NCBI GenBank assembly: GCA_030643455.1
Contig: DAOWLV010000022.1
Span: 1 to 15,056, forward strand
Source of the DNA: Candidatus Krumholzibacteriia bacterium
Lineage (GTDB): Bacteria; Krumholzibacteriota; Krumholzibacteriia; LZORAL124-64-63
Length of the DNA stretch: 15,056 nt
Reading direction: 5' to 3'
Part shown: positions 1-8,422 of the stretch, in pieces
Position numbering within the stretch: position 1 is the stretch's first letter
Layout of the letters: each line of letters starts with the position of its first letter
Made by a program: the position numbers and the translations under genes
Notes under the pieces: model-generated
Database searches by the model: none
The model's input: the letters and a program-made list of their open reading frames with translations, nothing else
Told to the model about the DNA's origin: nothing

Positions 1-1467
1 ATCGGCTTCGGACTGTTTTTCGCCGCGCTCTGGACGGTGGGTCTGTTGGGTACCGAACTCATACCCCAACTCAGTGAGGGCGAGTTCTTTTTCGAGGTCA
101 AACTTCCCGAGGGCGCCTCCCTGGCCGCCACCGACCGGTCCGTGAGGATGATGGAGGCCGCGGCCGGAACCGAAACTTCCGTGGACCGATACTATGCGAC
201 GGTGGGCAGCCGGCTGGTGTCCGGCGGAATGTCCCTCAACACGAAGGCCGAAAACCTGGGCCAGCTGAACCTGGTGATGAAGGACCGGTCCGATAGCGAA
301 GCAGAACTGGAAGTCGCCGAACGCCTGCGCCAGAAGTTTTCCACGGTTCCGGATCTGGAAATCAAGTTCGGACGTCCCTCGTACTTCAGTCTCAAAACAC
401 CCGTCGAGGTGCTCATTTTCGGCGATGACCTCGACCTGCTGCGATCCTCTTCCCTTGAACTGGCCAGCAAGCTGAACACGGTGCCGGGCCTGGTCGATGT
501 GCGGTCCTCGCTGGAGGCGGGCAATCCCGAACTTCAGGTCGTTTTTGACCGCGAGCGGTTGGCCGTCCTGGGCCTGGACATGGGCGTGCTCTCCGAAACC
601 CTGAAAAACAGGGTCCTGGGTGTTGTGCCCACGAGGTTCAAGGAACAGGATCGCCAGATCGACATCCGTATTCGCAACCGTCAGAGCGACCGTCAATCGG
701 TGAACGATGTCCGCAACCTCATCCTGCCGGGCCCGAATGGGGAACCGATCCGGCTGCTGTCGGTGGCCCGTGTGACCGAGGACCGGGGCCCGGCGGAGAT
801 CCACCGCCTGCAGCAGCAACGCGCGGCCGTGGTATCGGCCAACCTGGAGGGGCGCAGCCTCGGGGCGGCCATCGCGGACGTCAAAAGGCTGATGGCGGCC
901 ATGCCCCTGGAAGCCGGCCTGTCATTTGATCTGGGCGGGCAGAACAAGGAAATGCAGGTCAGTTTCAACAGCCTTCGCTTCGCCATCATCCTGGCCATCT
1001 TTTTGGTGTACCTGGTCATGGCGGCGACCTTCGAATCCTTCCTGCACCCCTTTCTTGTCCTGTTCACCATCCCGCTGGCGCTGATCGGGGTGGTGGCCGG
1101 CCTGCTGGCGACCTCGACGCCGATCACCGTCATTGTGCTGATCGGAACGGTGATGCTGGTGGGAATCGTGGTCAACAACGCCATCGTGCTCATCGACACC
1201 ATCAACCGTCTTCGCCGGGCCGGCGCGGAAAAACGTGAGGCGGTGATCCGGGCCGGGCACATCCGGTTGCGGCCGATCCTGATGACGACCCTGACGACCA
1301 TTCTCGGCCTGATGCCCATGGCCCTGTCCTGGGGCGAGGGCGCGGAACTGCGTTCGCCCCTGGCCATCACCGTGGCGAGCGGACTGGCCCTGAGCACGCT
1401 TCTGACCCTGGTGGTCATTCCCGCGGCCTACCTGCTGGTGCCGTCGCGGGTGAGAAACGAAGACTGA
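1..1467 (+). CDS. RND-family efflux transporter, C-terminal half (5' end outside window)
   Basis: The reading frame is open from base 1, so about 489 C-terminal residues of a protein normally near 1,000-1,050 residues are visible; a GTG at 37 is an internal codon, not a start. The visible part begins inside TM7 (GLFFAALWTVGLLGTELIP) and continues through the second large periplasmic loop into the TM8-TM12 bundle. The bundle carries the RND signatures GIVVNNAIVLIDTINRLRR (TM10 region) and RLRPILMTTLTTILGLMP (TM11). Family members are inner-membrane proton antiporters that work with a periplasmic adaptor and a TolC-type channel; neither partner is in the window and both may lie upstream. The substrate cannot be read from sequence. 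The TM10 position that is Lys940 in AcrB is Asn here, as in many non-AcrB RND pumps. The tandem with the next gene resembles MdtB-MdtC type pairs, so a mixed trimer is possible (inference). Confidence 0.93.
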   Translation: MGFGLFFAALWTVGLLGTELIPQLSEGEFFFEVKLPEGASLAATDRSVRMMEAAAGTETSVDRYYATVGSRLVSGGMSLNTKAENLGQLNLVMKDRSDSEAELEVAERLRQKFSTVPDLEIKFGRPSYFSLKTPVEVLIFGDDLDLLRSSSLELASKLNTVPGLVDVRSSLEAGNPELQVVFDRERLAVLGLDMGVLSETLKNRVLGVVPTRFKEQDRQIDIRIRNRQSDRQSVNDVRNLILPGPNGEPIRLLSVARVTEDRGPAEIHRLQQQRAAVVSANLEGRSLGAAIADVKRLMAAMPLEAGLSFDLGGQNKEMQVSFNSLRFAIILAIFLVYLVMAATFESFLHPFLVLFTIPLALIGVVAGLLATSTPITVIVLIGTVMLVGIVVNNAIVLIDTINRLRRAGAEKREAVIRAGHIRLRPILMTTLTTILGLMPMALSWGEGAELRSPLAITVASGLALSTLLTLVVIPAAYLLVPSRVRNED

Positions 1468-1480
1468 GAGGAAACCGGGC

Positions 1481-4400
1481 ATGACGCTCCCCGAACTGGC
1501 CATCAAAAGGCCCGTCACCACACTGATGGTGCTGGTGAGCATCGTGGTGCTGGGTATCGTGGCCCTGAACCGGCTTCCGCTGGCCTTCATGCCGGATATC
1601 ACCGAACCCGAACTTTTCATCAATCTTCCCTACGCCAGCGCCTCGCCCGAACAGGTTGAGCGCATGATCGTCCGGCCCGTCGAGGACGCGGTCGGCAGCG
1701 TGCGCGGACTGCAGAGCATGTGGTCCCGCTGCGGCAGCGACGGTGGACGCATCCGGCTGGAGTTCGGCTGGGACGTGGACATGAACATGGCCCGGGTGGA
1801 GGTCTGGGAGCGCATCGACCGTATCCGGGGGGAACTTCCGGATGACATCGGGGACATCCAGGTTTCCACCAACTGGGATTCCCGCGATGCCGATCAACCT
1901 GTCCTGGAGGGACGCCTCAGCTCTCCGCGTGACCTCAGTGAAAGTTACGATCTTCTGGAAAGAAAGATCATCCGGCCGCTGGAAAGAGTTCCAGGTGTGG
2001 CCCAGGTTCGCCTGGATGGTGTGAACCCCAGGGAAGTGAGGGTCAACCTGAGGGTGGCGGATCTCGAACTGCACGGCGTCGACATCCGGGATGTGGCCCG
2101 GATTCTGCGCACCAGCAATTTCGACCAGTCCCTGGGTAAGATCACCACCGACGAATCACGGTGGACCCTGCGCACCATCGGCACATTCGGCACTGTCGAA
2201 GAAATCAGCAACCTGCCCCTGCGGGCGGACGGCCTGCGGCTGTCCGACGTGGCGGATGTCATCTTCCAGGAACCCCCCCTGGAGTACGGCCGTCACCTCG
2301 ACGGGGACTTCGCCATCGGGGTCACGGTGACCCAGGAATCGAAGGCCAACACGGTGCAGGTCTGCGACGCCCTCGAAGCGGCCATCGCCGGTATGAACGA
2401 CGATCCCGAACTCGAAGGCGTCAACTTCCTGATCTGGTTCAGCCAGGGCCAGGAGATTCGCAAGACCCTGAAGGACCTGACCTTCACGGGGATCTTCGGA
2501 TCAATCCTGGCCGCGATGGTGCTCTTCGGTTTTTTGCGGCGCGTTTCGACCACCTTGGTGGCGGTCAGTTGCATTCCCTTTTCTCTAGTCGTGACCTGTG
2601 GGATCGTGTGGGCCCAGGGCAAATCGCTCAACACCTTGACGCTGCTCGGGCTGATCGTCGGCATCGGCATGCTGGTGGACAACGCAGTGGTGGTGATGGA
2701 AAACATCTTCCGCCATCGCGAAATGGGCGCCGACCGCAAGAGCGCCGCTCTTCTGGGCGCTCGTGAAGTCACCACCGCGGTGGTGGCCGCCACCCTCACT
2801 TCGGTCATCGTTTTCATCCCGCTCATCTTCAACAAACCCAGCGAGATGAACCTCTACTTCAAGGAACTGGGTATAACCGTCTGTCTGACATTGCTGGCTT
2901 CCCTGTTCATCAGCCAGACGCTCATTCCGTTGGCCACATCGTGGTACATCAAGTCCAAGCCTCGTCCCAAAGGGCGGGTCATGTTGCGGCTGGAAGAGGG
3001 CTACCACAACCTGCTGTCCTTTAGTCTGCGCCGTCGGTGGCTCAGTCCCGTTATCGGTCTGGCGGTCATCGGATCCGCGGTTTTTCCTTTCCAGCGGGTG
3101 GACATGAACTTCGACCCGAGTCAGGCCGAACTTTTCGTGCAGATCCGTTACGAGTTCAGCGAAGAGATGAGCCTCGAACGCAAGGAGGAGTTTGTCACGA
3201 GGGTCGAAAAGACCCTCGAGCCCCACCGCCAGGAACTTCTGGCCCGTTCGATATACAGCTTCTGGAGCGACCGCTTCACCCTGACGCGCATTTACCTCAC
3301 GGAGGGTGATGCAAACGAAGAAAACATGAATCTGGTGCGGAATAGATTGCGCGGGTTGCTGCCGGAAATAGCGGGCCTCAAGCTCAATGTCCAGGATAAC
3401 AGCATGGGTTGGCGGCGTCATCGCGGCCGCGACCGCGTGGCCTTCCAGCTGGTAGGGGAGGATACCGAAGTTCTGATGGGGCTCGCCGAAGTCGCCATTC
3501 TGAAGATCGAGAACATCCCCGGTCTGGTCGATATCGACACTCGGCATGCCGAAGCCCAGCAGGAACTGCACATCGAGCCGGACCGGGATCTGGCCGCCCG
3601 GTACGATGTAACCGGCGAACAGGTTTCCCAGGTGGTGGGATTGACCTACCGCGGCCGCCGATTGCAACGGTTCCGGACCGCCGAAGGGGAGCGCGAAATG
3701 CGTCTGACCCTGGATGAGCAGGAGGTCGAAACCCTGGACCAGCTTCGGAACCTGGTCATGCACACACCCGATGGGCAGAAGGTTCCTCTGGCTGCGGTGG
3801 CGGATATCAACCAGGTGCCGGGCAGGGAGAGCATCCAGCGCGACAACCGGTTGACCAGCATCTGGGTCACCGCCAAATACCAGGATGGGACACGCGAACA
3901 GTACATTCCCCAGGTTGAAGCGGCGCTCGGGGAAATGGAATTCCCCTACGGTTACCGCTGGACATTCGGCCAGTGGGAGGCCCGGCAGAAGGAACAGTCC
4001 CGCGAATTCTTGACCAACCTGCTGCTGGCGCTGATGCTGGTCTTCGCGGTCATGGCCGGACTGTTCGAATCGGTCAGGCAGGCCCTGGCCCTGATGGTGT
4101 CGCTGCCGTTTGCCCTGTCGGGAGCCATGTGGACCCTCTACGCCACGGGCACTTCCTTCGACCAGCCTGCCGCCATCGGGGTTCTGCTCTTGATCGGCAT
4201 CGTGGTCAACAACGGTATTGTCATGCTCGAACACATCAATCAGTATCGGCGTGCGGGCATGGACAGGACCGAAGCGATGCTGCTTGGAGGCCGCGAGCGG
4301 TTGCGGCCCATCCTGATGACGGCGGTGACCACCCTGATCGGTCTGGTTCCCATAGCCGTTTCGAAGCCTTCCCTGGGTGGTGTCTACTACTACTCCATGG

Positions 4401-4564
4401 CCCTGGTGATCATGGGTGGATTGTTTGTGAGTGCGTTCCTGACCACGGTCCTGCTGCCCACCACCGCGGCCCTGGCCGAGGACGTCTTCGGGGCCGCGGG
4501 CCGGTTGCCCGGGAAGTTGATGTCCTTCCGCAAGAGGGAGCCCGACCTAACAGCCGACAGGTAA
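1481..4564 (+). CDS. RND-family efflux transporter, full length (AcrB/HAE1-like)
   Basis: This is a complete 1,027-residue inner-membrane RND permease, the usual size for the family. The start is ATG at 1481 with GAGGA at 1468-1472, 8 bases upstream and 13 bases after the previous stop, so the two pumps are probably one transcript. TM1 lies at about residues 12-32 (TTLMVLVSIVVLGIVALN). A periplasmic loop follows, then TM2-TM6 at about 335-490 with the TM4 signature GIGMLVDNAVVVMENI, giving Asp400-Asn401 where AcrB has Asp407-Asp408. The second half repeats the fold: TM7 near 525, periplasmic loop 2, and TM8-TM12 from about 840 with GIVVNNGIVMLEHINQYRR and RLRPILMTAVTTLIGLVP. One conserved TM4 acid is present, so proton-driven transport is plausible. 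The cargo is unknown. The protein could pair with the upstream RND protein or act alone. Confidence 0.95.
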   Translation: MTLPELAIKRPVTTLMVLVSIVVLGIVALNRLPLAFMPDITEPELFINLPYASASPEQVERMIVRPVEDAVGSVRGLQSMWSRCGSDGGRIRLEFGWDVDMNMARVEVWERIDRIRGELPDDIGDIQVSTNWDSRDADQPVLEGRLSSPRDLSESYDLLERKIIRPLERVPGVAQVRLDGVNPREVRVNLRVADLELHGVDIRDVARILRTSNFDQSLGKITTDESRWTLRTIGTFGTVEEISNLPLRADGLRLSDVADVIFQEPPLEYGRHLDGDFAIGVTVTQESKANTVQVCDALEAAIAGMNDDPELEGVNFLIWFSQGQEIRKTLKDLTFTGIFGSILAAMVLFGFLRRVSTTLVAVSCIPFSLVVTCGIVWAQGKSLNTLTLLGLIVGIGMLVDNAVVVMENIFRHREMGADRKSAALLGAREVTTAVVAATLTSVIVFIPLIFNKPSEMNLYFKELGITVCLTLLASLFISQTLIPLATSWYIKSKPRPKGRVMLRLEEGYHNLLSFSLRRRWLSPVIGLAVIGSAVFPFQRVDMNFDPSQAELFVQIRYEFSEEMSLERKEEFVTRVEKTLEPHRQELLARSIYSFWSDRFTLTRIYLTEGDANEENMNLVRNRLRGLLPEIAGLKLNVQDNSMGWRRHRGRDRVAFQLVGEDTEVLMGLAEVAILKIENIPGLVDIDTRHAEAQQELHIEPDRDLAARYDVTGEQVSQVVGLTYRGRRLQRFRTAEGEREMRLTLDEQEVETLDQLRNLVMHTPDGQKVPLAAVADINQVPGRESIQRDNRLTSIWVTAKYQDGTREQYIPQVEAALGEMEFPYGYRWTFGQWEARQKEQSREFLTNLLLALMLVFAVMAGLFESVRQALALMVSLPFALSGAMWTLYATGTSFDQPAAIGVLLLIGIVVNNGIVMLEHINQYRRAGMDRTEAMLLGGRERLRPILMTAVTTLIGLVPIAVSKPSLGGVYYYSMALVIMGGLFVSAFLTTVLLPTTAALAEDVFGAAGRLPGKLMSFRKREPDLTADR

Positions 4565-4584
4565 TATTCAGCGGAGCTTGAAAC

Positions 4585-5994
4585 ATGCCGGATATCTTCG
4601 ATCTCATCGTGATCGGCGCAGGACCGGGGGGATATGTCGCCGCCCGGCGTGGCGCCCAACTCGGGCTGAATACGGCCCTGGTCGAAAAGGAAGACCGGTT
4701 GGGCGGGACCTGCCTGTTGCGCGGGTGCATTCCCACCAAGGCCTTGATCCACGCCGCGGAAGTCTGGCGCCTGTGCCGCAAGGGCTCGAAGGCCTTCGGG
4801 GTGAGTGTCGAAGGAGCCGCTTTCGACTGGGCCCGGGTGCAGAAGCGCAAGGAAATGGCCACCACCAAGGGCGCCAAGGGTATCGACCTTTTGATGAAGC
4901 AGGCCGACGTCACCGTCATCCGGGGCACCGGTCGCCTGGACGGGCCGGGCCGTGTCCATGTCGAATCATCCACCGACGGGCTCGATTTGACCGCCAGCAG
5001 GATCATCCTGGCCACCGGATCGTACGCCGCCGGGCTACCGGGTATCAAACCCGATGGAAAACGGATCCTGACCAGCGATCATCTGCTGGAGATCGACCAT
5101 GTCCCGGCCTCCATGGTCGTTCTGGGTGCCGGAGCGGTCGGGGTCGAACTGGCCAGTGTCATGCAGGGTTTCGGCTGCCGGGTCACCCTGGTGGAGATGA
5201 TGGTGCGGGTACTTCCCGTCGAGGACCCCGATTGCAGTGAAGAAGTGGTCCGGGCCCTCAAACGCCAGGGGATGGCTGTGCGTACGGGCTGCATGGCCCG
5301 CGACGTCCAGGAAACCCCTGACGGAATCCGGTGTGTCCTGGAGTACGTGAAAGGCGGGGCGGTCGAGGAAGTGGATGCCGAATGCTTGCTGGTCGCCGTG
5401 GGGCGCCGCCCGGCCACCAGGGATCTTGGCCTCGGTACAGTCGAGGTCCTCCAGGACAAACGCGGTTTCATCCAGACCGACGGATTCATGGAAACCACGG
5501 TGCCCGGTCTGTATGCCGTCGGCGATATCGTTCCCACCCCCCAGCTGGCCCATGTGGCCAGCGGCGAAGCCCTGGTCGCGGCCGGGCACGCCGCCGGCCG
5601 GACCGTGCATCCGGTCCGGTACGGGCGGGTTCCATCCTGCACGTACAGCAACCCCGAAGTGGCGTCTGTCGGCTTGACCGAAGCCGGCGCGGCCGAAGCG
5701 GGTTACCAGATCAAGACAGGACGTTTCCCTTTTTCGGCCCTCGGCAAGGCGTCCATCCTCAATGAGCCCCACGGGTTCGTCAAGGTGGTCAGCGAGGCCG
5801 AAACCGGTGAGGTCCTGGGTGTGCACATGGTGGGCCCCCGGGTCACCGAATTGATCGCCGCCGCGGTGACGGCCATGGGTTTTGACGCGGATTTGGAACG
5901 CTGGAGCGAAGTCATCCACCCACATCCCTCGCTCAGTGAAGCGTTGGGCGAGGCTGTCCTGGCTGCCGCCGGCAACCCCTTGCACGGGGGCTGA
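4585..5994 (+). CDS. lpdA: dihydrolipoamide dehydrogenase (E3)
   Basis: This 469-residue flavoprotein disulfide reductase reoxidises dihydrolipoamide with NAD+ as the E3 component of 2-oxoacid dehydrogenase or glycine cleavage complexes in the cytoplasm. The N-terminal FAD Rossmann motif GAGPGG is at residues 11-16. The redox disulfide is Cys43-Cys48 in GGTCLLRGCIPTK; most Lpd proteins have Asn-x rather than Leu-Arg between the cysteines. The NAD-binding motif VVLGAGAVGVELAS is near residue 175, the second FAD motif LYAVGDIVPTPQLAHVAS near 310, and the dimer-interface catalytic pair is His447 and Glu452 in HPHPSLSE. The length matches the E. coli enzyme (474). ATG 4585 has GGAG at 4573-4576, 8 bases upstream. 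It follows the RND gene by 20 bases and precedes the GlcD-E gene by 4 bases, so it is probably co-expressed with the hydroxyacid oxidase. No E1, E2 or glycine cleavage gene is in the window. Confidence 0.95.
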   Translation: MPDIFDLIVIGAGPGGYVAARRGAQLGLNTALVEKEDRLGGTCLLRGCIPTKALIHAAEVWRLCRKGSKAFGVSVEGAAFDWARVQKRKEMATTKGAKGIDLLMKQADVTVIRGTGRLDGPGRVHVESSTDGLDLTASRIILATGSYAAGLPGIKPDGKRILTSDHLLEIDHVPASMVVLGAGAVGVELASVMQGFGCRVTLVEMMVRVLPVEDPDCSEEVVRALKRQGMAVRTGCMARDVQETPDGIRCVLEYVKGGAVEEVDAECLLVAVGRRPATRDLGLGTVEVLQDKRGFIQTDGFMETTVPGLYAVGDIVPTPQLAHVASGEALVAAGHAAGRTVHPVRYGRVPSCTYSNPEVASVGLTEAGAAEAGYQIKTGRFPFSALGKASILNEPHGFVKVVSEAETGEVLGVHMVGPRVTELIAAAVTAMGFDADLERWSEVIHPHPSLSEALGEAVLAAAGNPLHGG

Positions 5995-5998
5995 GGTC

Positions 5999-8422
5999 AT
6001 GCCGGATCCGATTCGGGAAAACCCAACAGCCCTGCTGTCCGGGCTACGTGAAATCCTGGGTGACAAAGGTCTCTTGACGGATGATGCCGCCCGGCTGGTC
6101 TACGCCCGGGACGCGTCGCATCTGACACTGGGCCGTCCGCTGGCCGTCGCCCTTCCCCATGATGAATCCCAACTACGACGTGTGGTCGGTTTGTGCCGGG
6201 CCGCAGGTGTGCCCGTGGTCTGCCGCGGCACGGGCACCGGGCTGAGCGGAGGTGCGGTTCCCGGCAACGGAGCCCTCGTGGTGGGGACTTCGCGGCTGAC
6301 GGATCTCGGTCCCGTGGATTCCCTTCAGCGCAGGGTCAGGGTTCAGCCCGGAGTGCTGAACGATGGTGTTTCCAGGCACGCGTCCGCCTCGGGTCTGCAT
6401 TTCGCTCCCGATCCCTCCAGCCAATCGGCCGCCAGCATCGGTGGCAACATCGCGGAAAATGCGGGCGGTCCCCACTGTCTGCGCCATGGCGTCACCCTGC
6501 AGCACCTGGTGAGCCTGGAATGGTCCGATGCCGACGGGCGGGCCCTGGACACCGGCCGTGCAGTGTCTGTGGAACGGGGGCTTGATCTGGTGTCCCTGCT
6601 GTGCGGCAGCGAGGGCACTCTGGGGCTGGTGACTTCCGCCGATCTCAAACTCGTGGACAACCCCGCGGATGTGGCCACCCTCCTGGCCTTTTTCCCCGAT
6701 CTCGATGACGCCGCCGGCGCGGCGGTCGGTCTGCTGGGTGAAGGACTGGCTCCGGTGGCGGTGGAGATGGTGGACCAGGCCATGCTCCTGGCCGTGGAGG
6801 AGGCGTTCGGCTTCGGGTTCCCCACGGATGTCGCCGCGGCGATGATCACGGAATTCGCAGGCCAGTCAGAGGCGGTGGCGGAAGATTGCGAGCGGGCCAG
6901 CGCCCTGCTCAGGCGGCACGGAGCGCGCGAGGTCCGGCAGGCCGCCGACGAATCCGAACGCGCCGAACTCTGGAAATGCCGCAAGAAAGCCTTTGGCGCC
7001 GTGGGCCGCCTGGCGCCGAATTACGTGTCCATGGACGTGGTCGTTCCTTTGGGGGAATTGCCCGGTCTGGTCCGCGAGATCCAGGTCATCAAGGCCCGCC
7101 ACGGTGTAGAGATCGCCACCACCTTCCATGCCGGGGACGGAAATCTCCATCCCGGGGTGCACTATGACGAGCGGGATCCCGACCAGAGCCGCCGGGCCCA
7201 CGCCGCGGCCGATGCCATCATCAGGGCGGCCCTGGACCGGGACGGCAGTGTGACCGGGGAGCACGGCGTGGGAATCGAAAAACTCCACGTGCTGCCCTGG
7301 CAACTCGGCGACGAAACGGCACGTCTGCAGCGCGGGATCAAGGAAATCTTCGACCCGCAGGATATTCTCAACCCCGGGAAAGTACATCCTCCGGCCGATG
7401 CCGGGTTCGCGGCCCTCAAACCCGCCCCGGCCGGTATCGATTTCCACTGGGCGAACCTGACGGTGAGCGCGCCGGCGGATGCTTCACTGGCCCAGCTCCA
7501 GCAGTCCGCAATGGAACGGGGTTTCTGGATCCCGGTGGGGACCATTGCCCTGGATGAGGGTGTAGGCCTGGGCCGGGGGACCACCGTCGGGAATCTCGTG
7601 GCGGAATTGTTGACCGGTCCGGCACTCTGTCCCGGGGGCACGGTTCGGGATTACCTGCTGGAACTGTGGGCCGAAACGGGTGACGGACACCTTTTCCACG
7701 CCGGAGCTCCGGTGTTCAAGAACGTGGCGGGCTACGACCTGGTCCACATGCTGTGCGGTTCGGGCCGGGTTTGGGCCCAACCCCGGGCGGCTACTTTCCA
7801 GCTCCGGCCGGTCCCCGAATGTCTGGGTTACTGGCGTTTCCCTTTGCCTTCGGACGAACTGCAGGATGTTGCCCGCCTCGACCGTTTGGCAGAGTACCTG
7901 GCCGGCCGGGACGGCAGCCTGGGCGGGCCGATGATGATCGTTGATGCCCAGTCGGCACGCTCCGTGGTTGTCATGGCCCCGGGTCGGAACCGACCCTGGG
8001 ATCTGGACCGCATCGAAAAGGATCTGGTCAATCTCCTGGGTAAACCCACGGAGCAAATTGCACTGCCATTCAACCGGGCCTCGGAAATATTGACGGACGA
8101 GCTGATCGGCGGCTGGGCCTTGAACTCGAGTGATTGGACCTTCCTGAGCAGGTTGCCGGGTGATGAAGGGGGCTCGAATTTCTGGCCCGCCGCCATGAGG
8201 CGGTTGATCTGGCAATCGACACCGCGCCTGGTCTGGTCGCCCGATCCGACTACTACCTTTCCGGGCTGGCATGCCGACCGGTTCTGCTCGGAAGGCCTGG
8301 TGCTGCCGCCTTGCGCCCCCGCACCGGGAGTACCCCGTGATTTCCTGAAAAGGATGAAGATCCTCTTCGACCCCTCGGGTGCCCTGGAGACACCCCGGTG
8401 GCTGGAGGGCCAGGATGACTGA
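5999..8422 (+). CDS. GlcD-GlcE fusion: FAD-linked 2-hydroxyacid (glycolate/D-lactate) oxidase
   Basis: This 807-residue protein appears to fuse two subunits of the glycolate oxidase GlcDEF complex. Residues about 1-465 are a full GlcD/LldD2-type FAD oxidase. They carry the FAD-binding stretches CRGTGTGLSGGAVPGNGA (near 73) and PDPSSQSAASIGGNIAENAG (near 138), the C-terminal catalytic-domain motifs TFHAGDGNLHPG and GSVTGEHGVGIEK, and the end motif DPQDILNPGKVHPP. Residues about 480-807 resemble GlcE: TVRDYLLELW and FKNVAGYDLVHMLCGSG match GlcE's SVRDF and KNVAGYDL regions. The GlcE part seems to lack the N-terminal pyrophosphate-binding subdomain. ATG 5999 is chosen because it follows the lpdA stop by 4 bases with GGGGG/GAGG just upstream; the frame extends further upstream only inside lpdA. 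It would oxidise a 2-hydroxyacid and pass electrons to the adjacent Fe-S subunit. Glycolate, D-lactate and other substrates cannot be told apart here. Confidence 0.9.
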   Translation: MPDPIRENPTALLSGLREILGDKGLLTDDAARLVYARDASHLTLGRPLAVALPHDESQLRRVVGLCRAAGVPVVCRGTGTGLSGGAVPGNGALVVGTSRLTDLGPVDSLQRRVRVQPGVLNDGVSRHASASGLHFAPDPSSQSAASIGGNIAENAGGPHCLRHGVTLQHLVSLEWSDADGRALDTGRAVSVERGLDLVSLLCGSEGTLGLVTSADLKLVDNPADVATLLAFFPDLDDAAGAAVGLLGEGLAPVAVEMVDQAMLLAVEEAFGFGFPTDVAAAMITEFAGQSEAVAEDCERASALLRRHGAREVRQAADESERAELWKCRKKAFGAVGRLAPNYVSMDVVVPLGELPGLVREIQVIKARHGVEIATTFHAGDGNLHPGVHYDERDPDQSRRAHAAADAIIRAALDRDGSVTGEHGVGIEKLHVLPWQLGDETARLQRGIKEIFDPQDILNPGKVHPPADAGFAALKPAPAGIDFHWANLTVSAPADASLAQLQQSAMERGFWIPVGTIALDEGVGLGRGTTVGNLVAELLTGPALCPGGTVRDYLLELWAETGDGHLFHAGAPVFKNVAGYDLVHMLCGSGRVWAQPRAATFQLRPVPECLGYWRFPLPSDELQDVARLDRLAEYLAGRDGSLGGPMMIVDAQSARSVVVMAPGRNRPWDLDRIEKDLVNLLGKPTEQIALPFNRASEILTDELIGGWALNSSDWTFLSRLPGDEGGSNFWPAAMRRLIWQSTPRLVWSPDPTTTFPGWHADRFCSEGLVLPPCAPAPGVPRDFLKRMKILFDPSGALETPRWLEGQDD

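Noticed and set aside
37..39. GTG at 37 as the start of the first RND gene
   Set aside because: The frame stays open to base 1 and the preceding codons encode the TM7 helix, so the gene begins outside the window.
2585..4234. Long - strand open frame of 549 codons inside the second RND gene
   Set aside because: It is antisense to a clear RND coding sequence and reads as low-complexity Gln/His/Gly-rich translation, the usual shadow of high-GC genes.
5882..5998. Upstream extension of the GlcD-E protein into lpdA
   Set aside because: These 39 codons overlap the end of lpdA in another frame and do not resemble GlcD; ATG 5999 has a proper ribosome site and matches the GlcD N-terminus.
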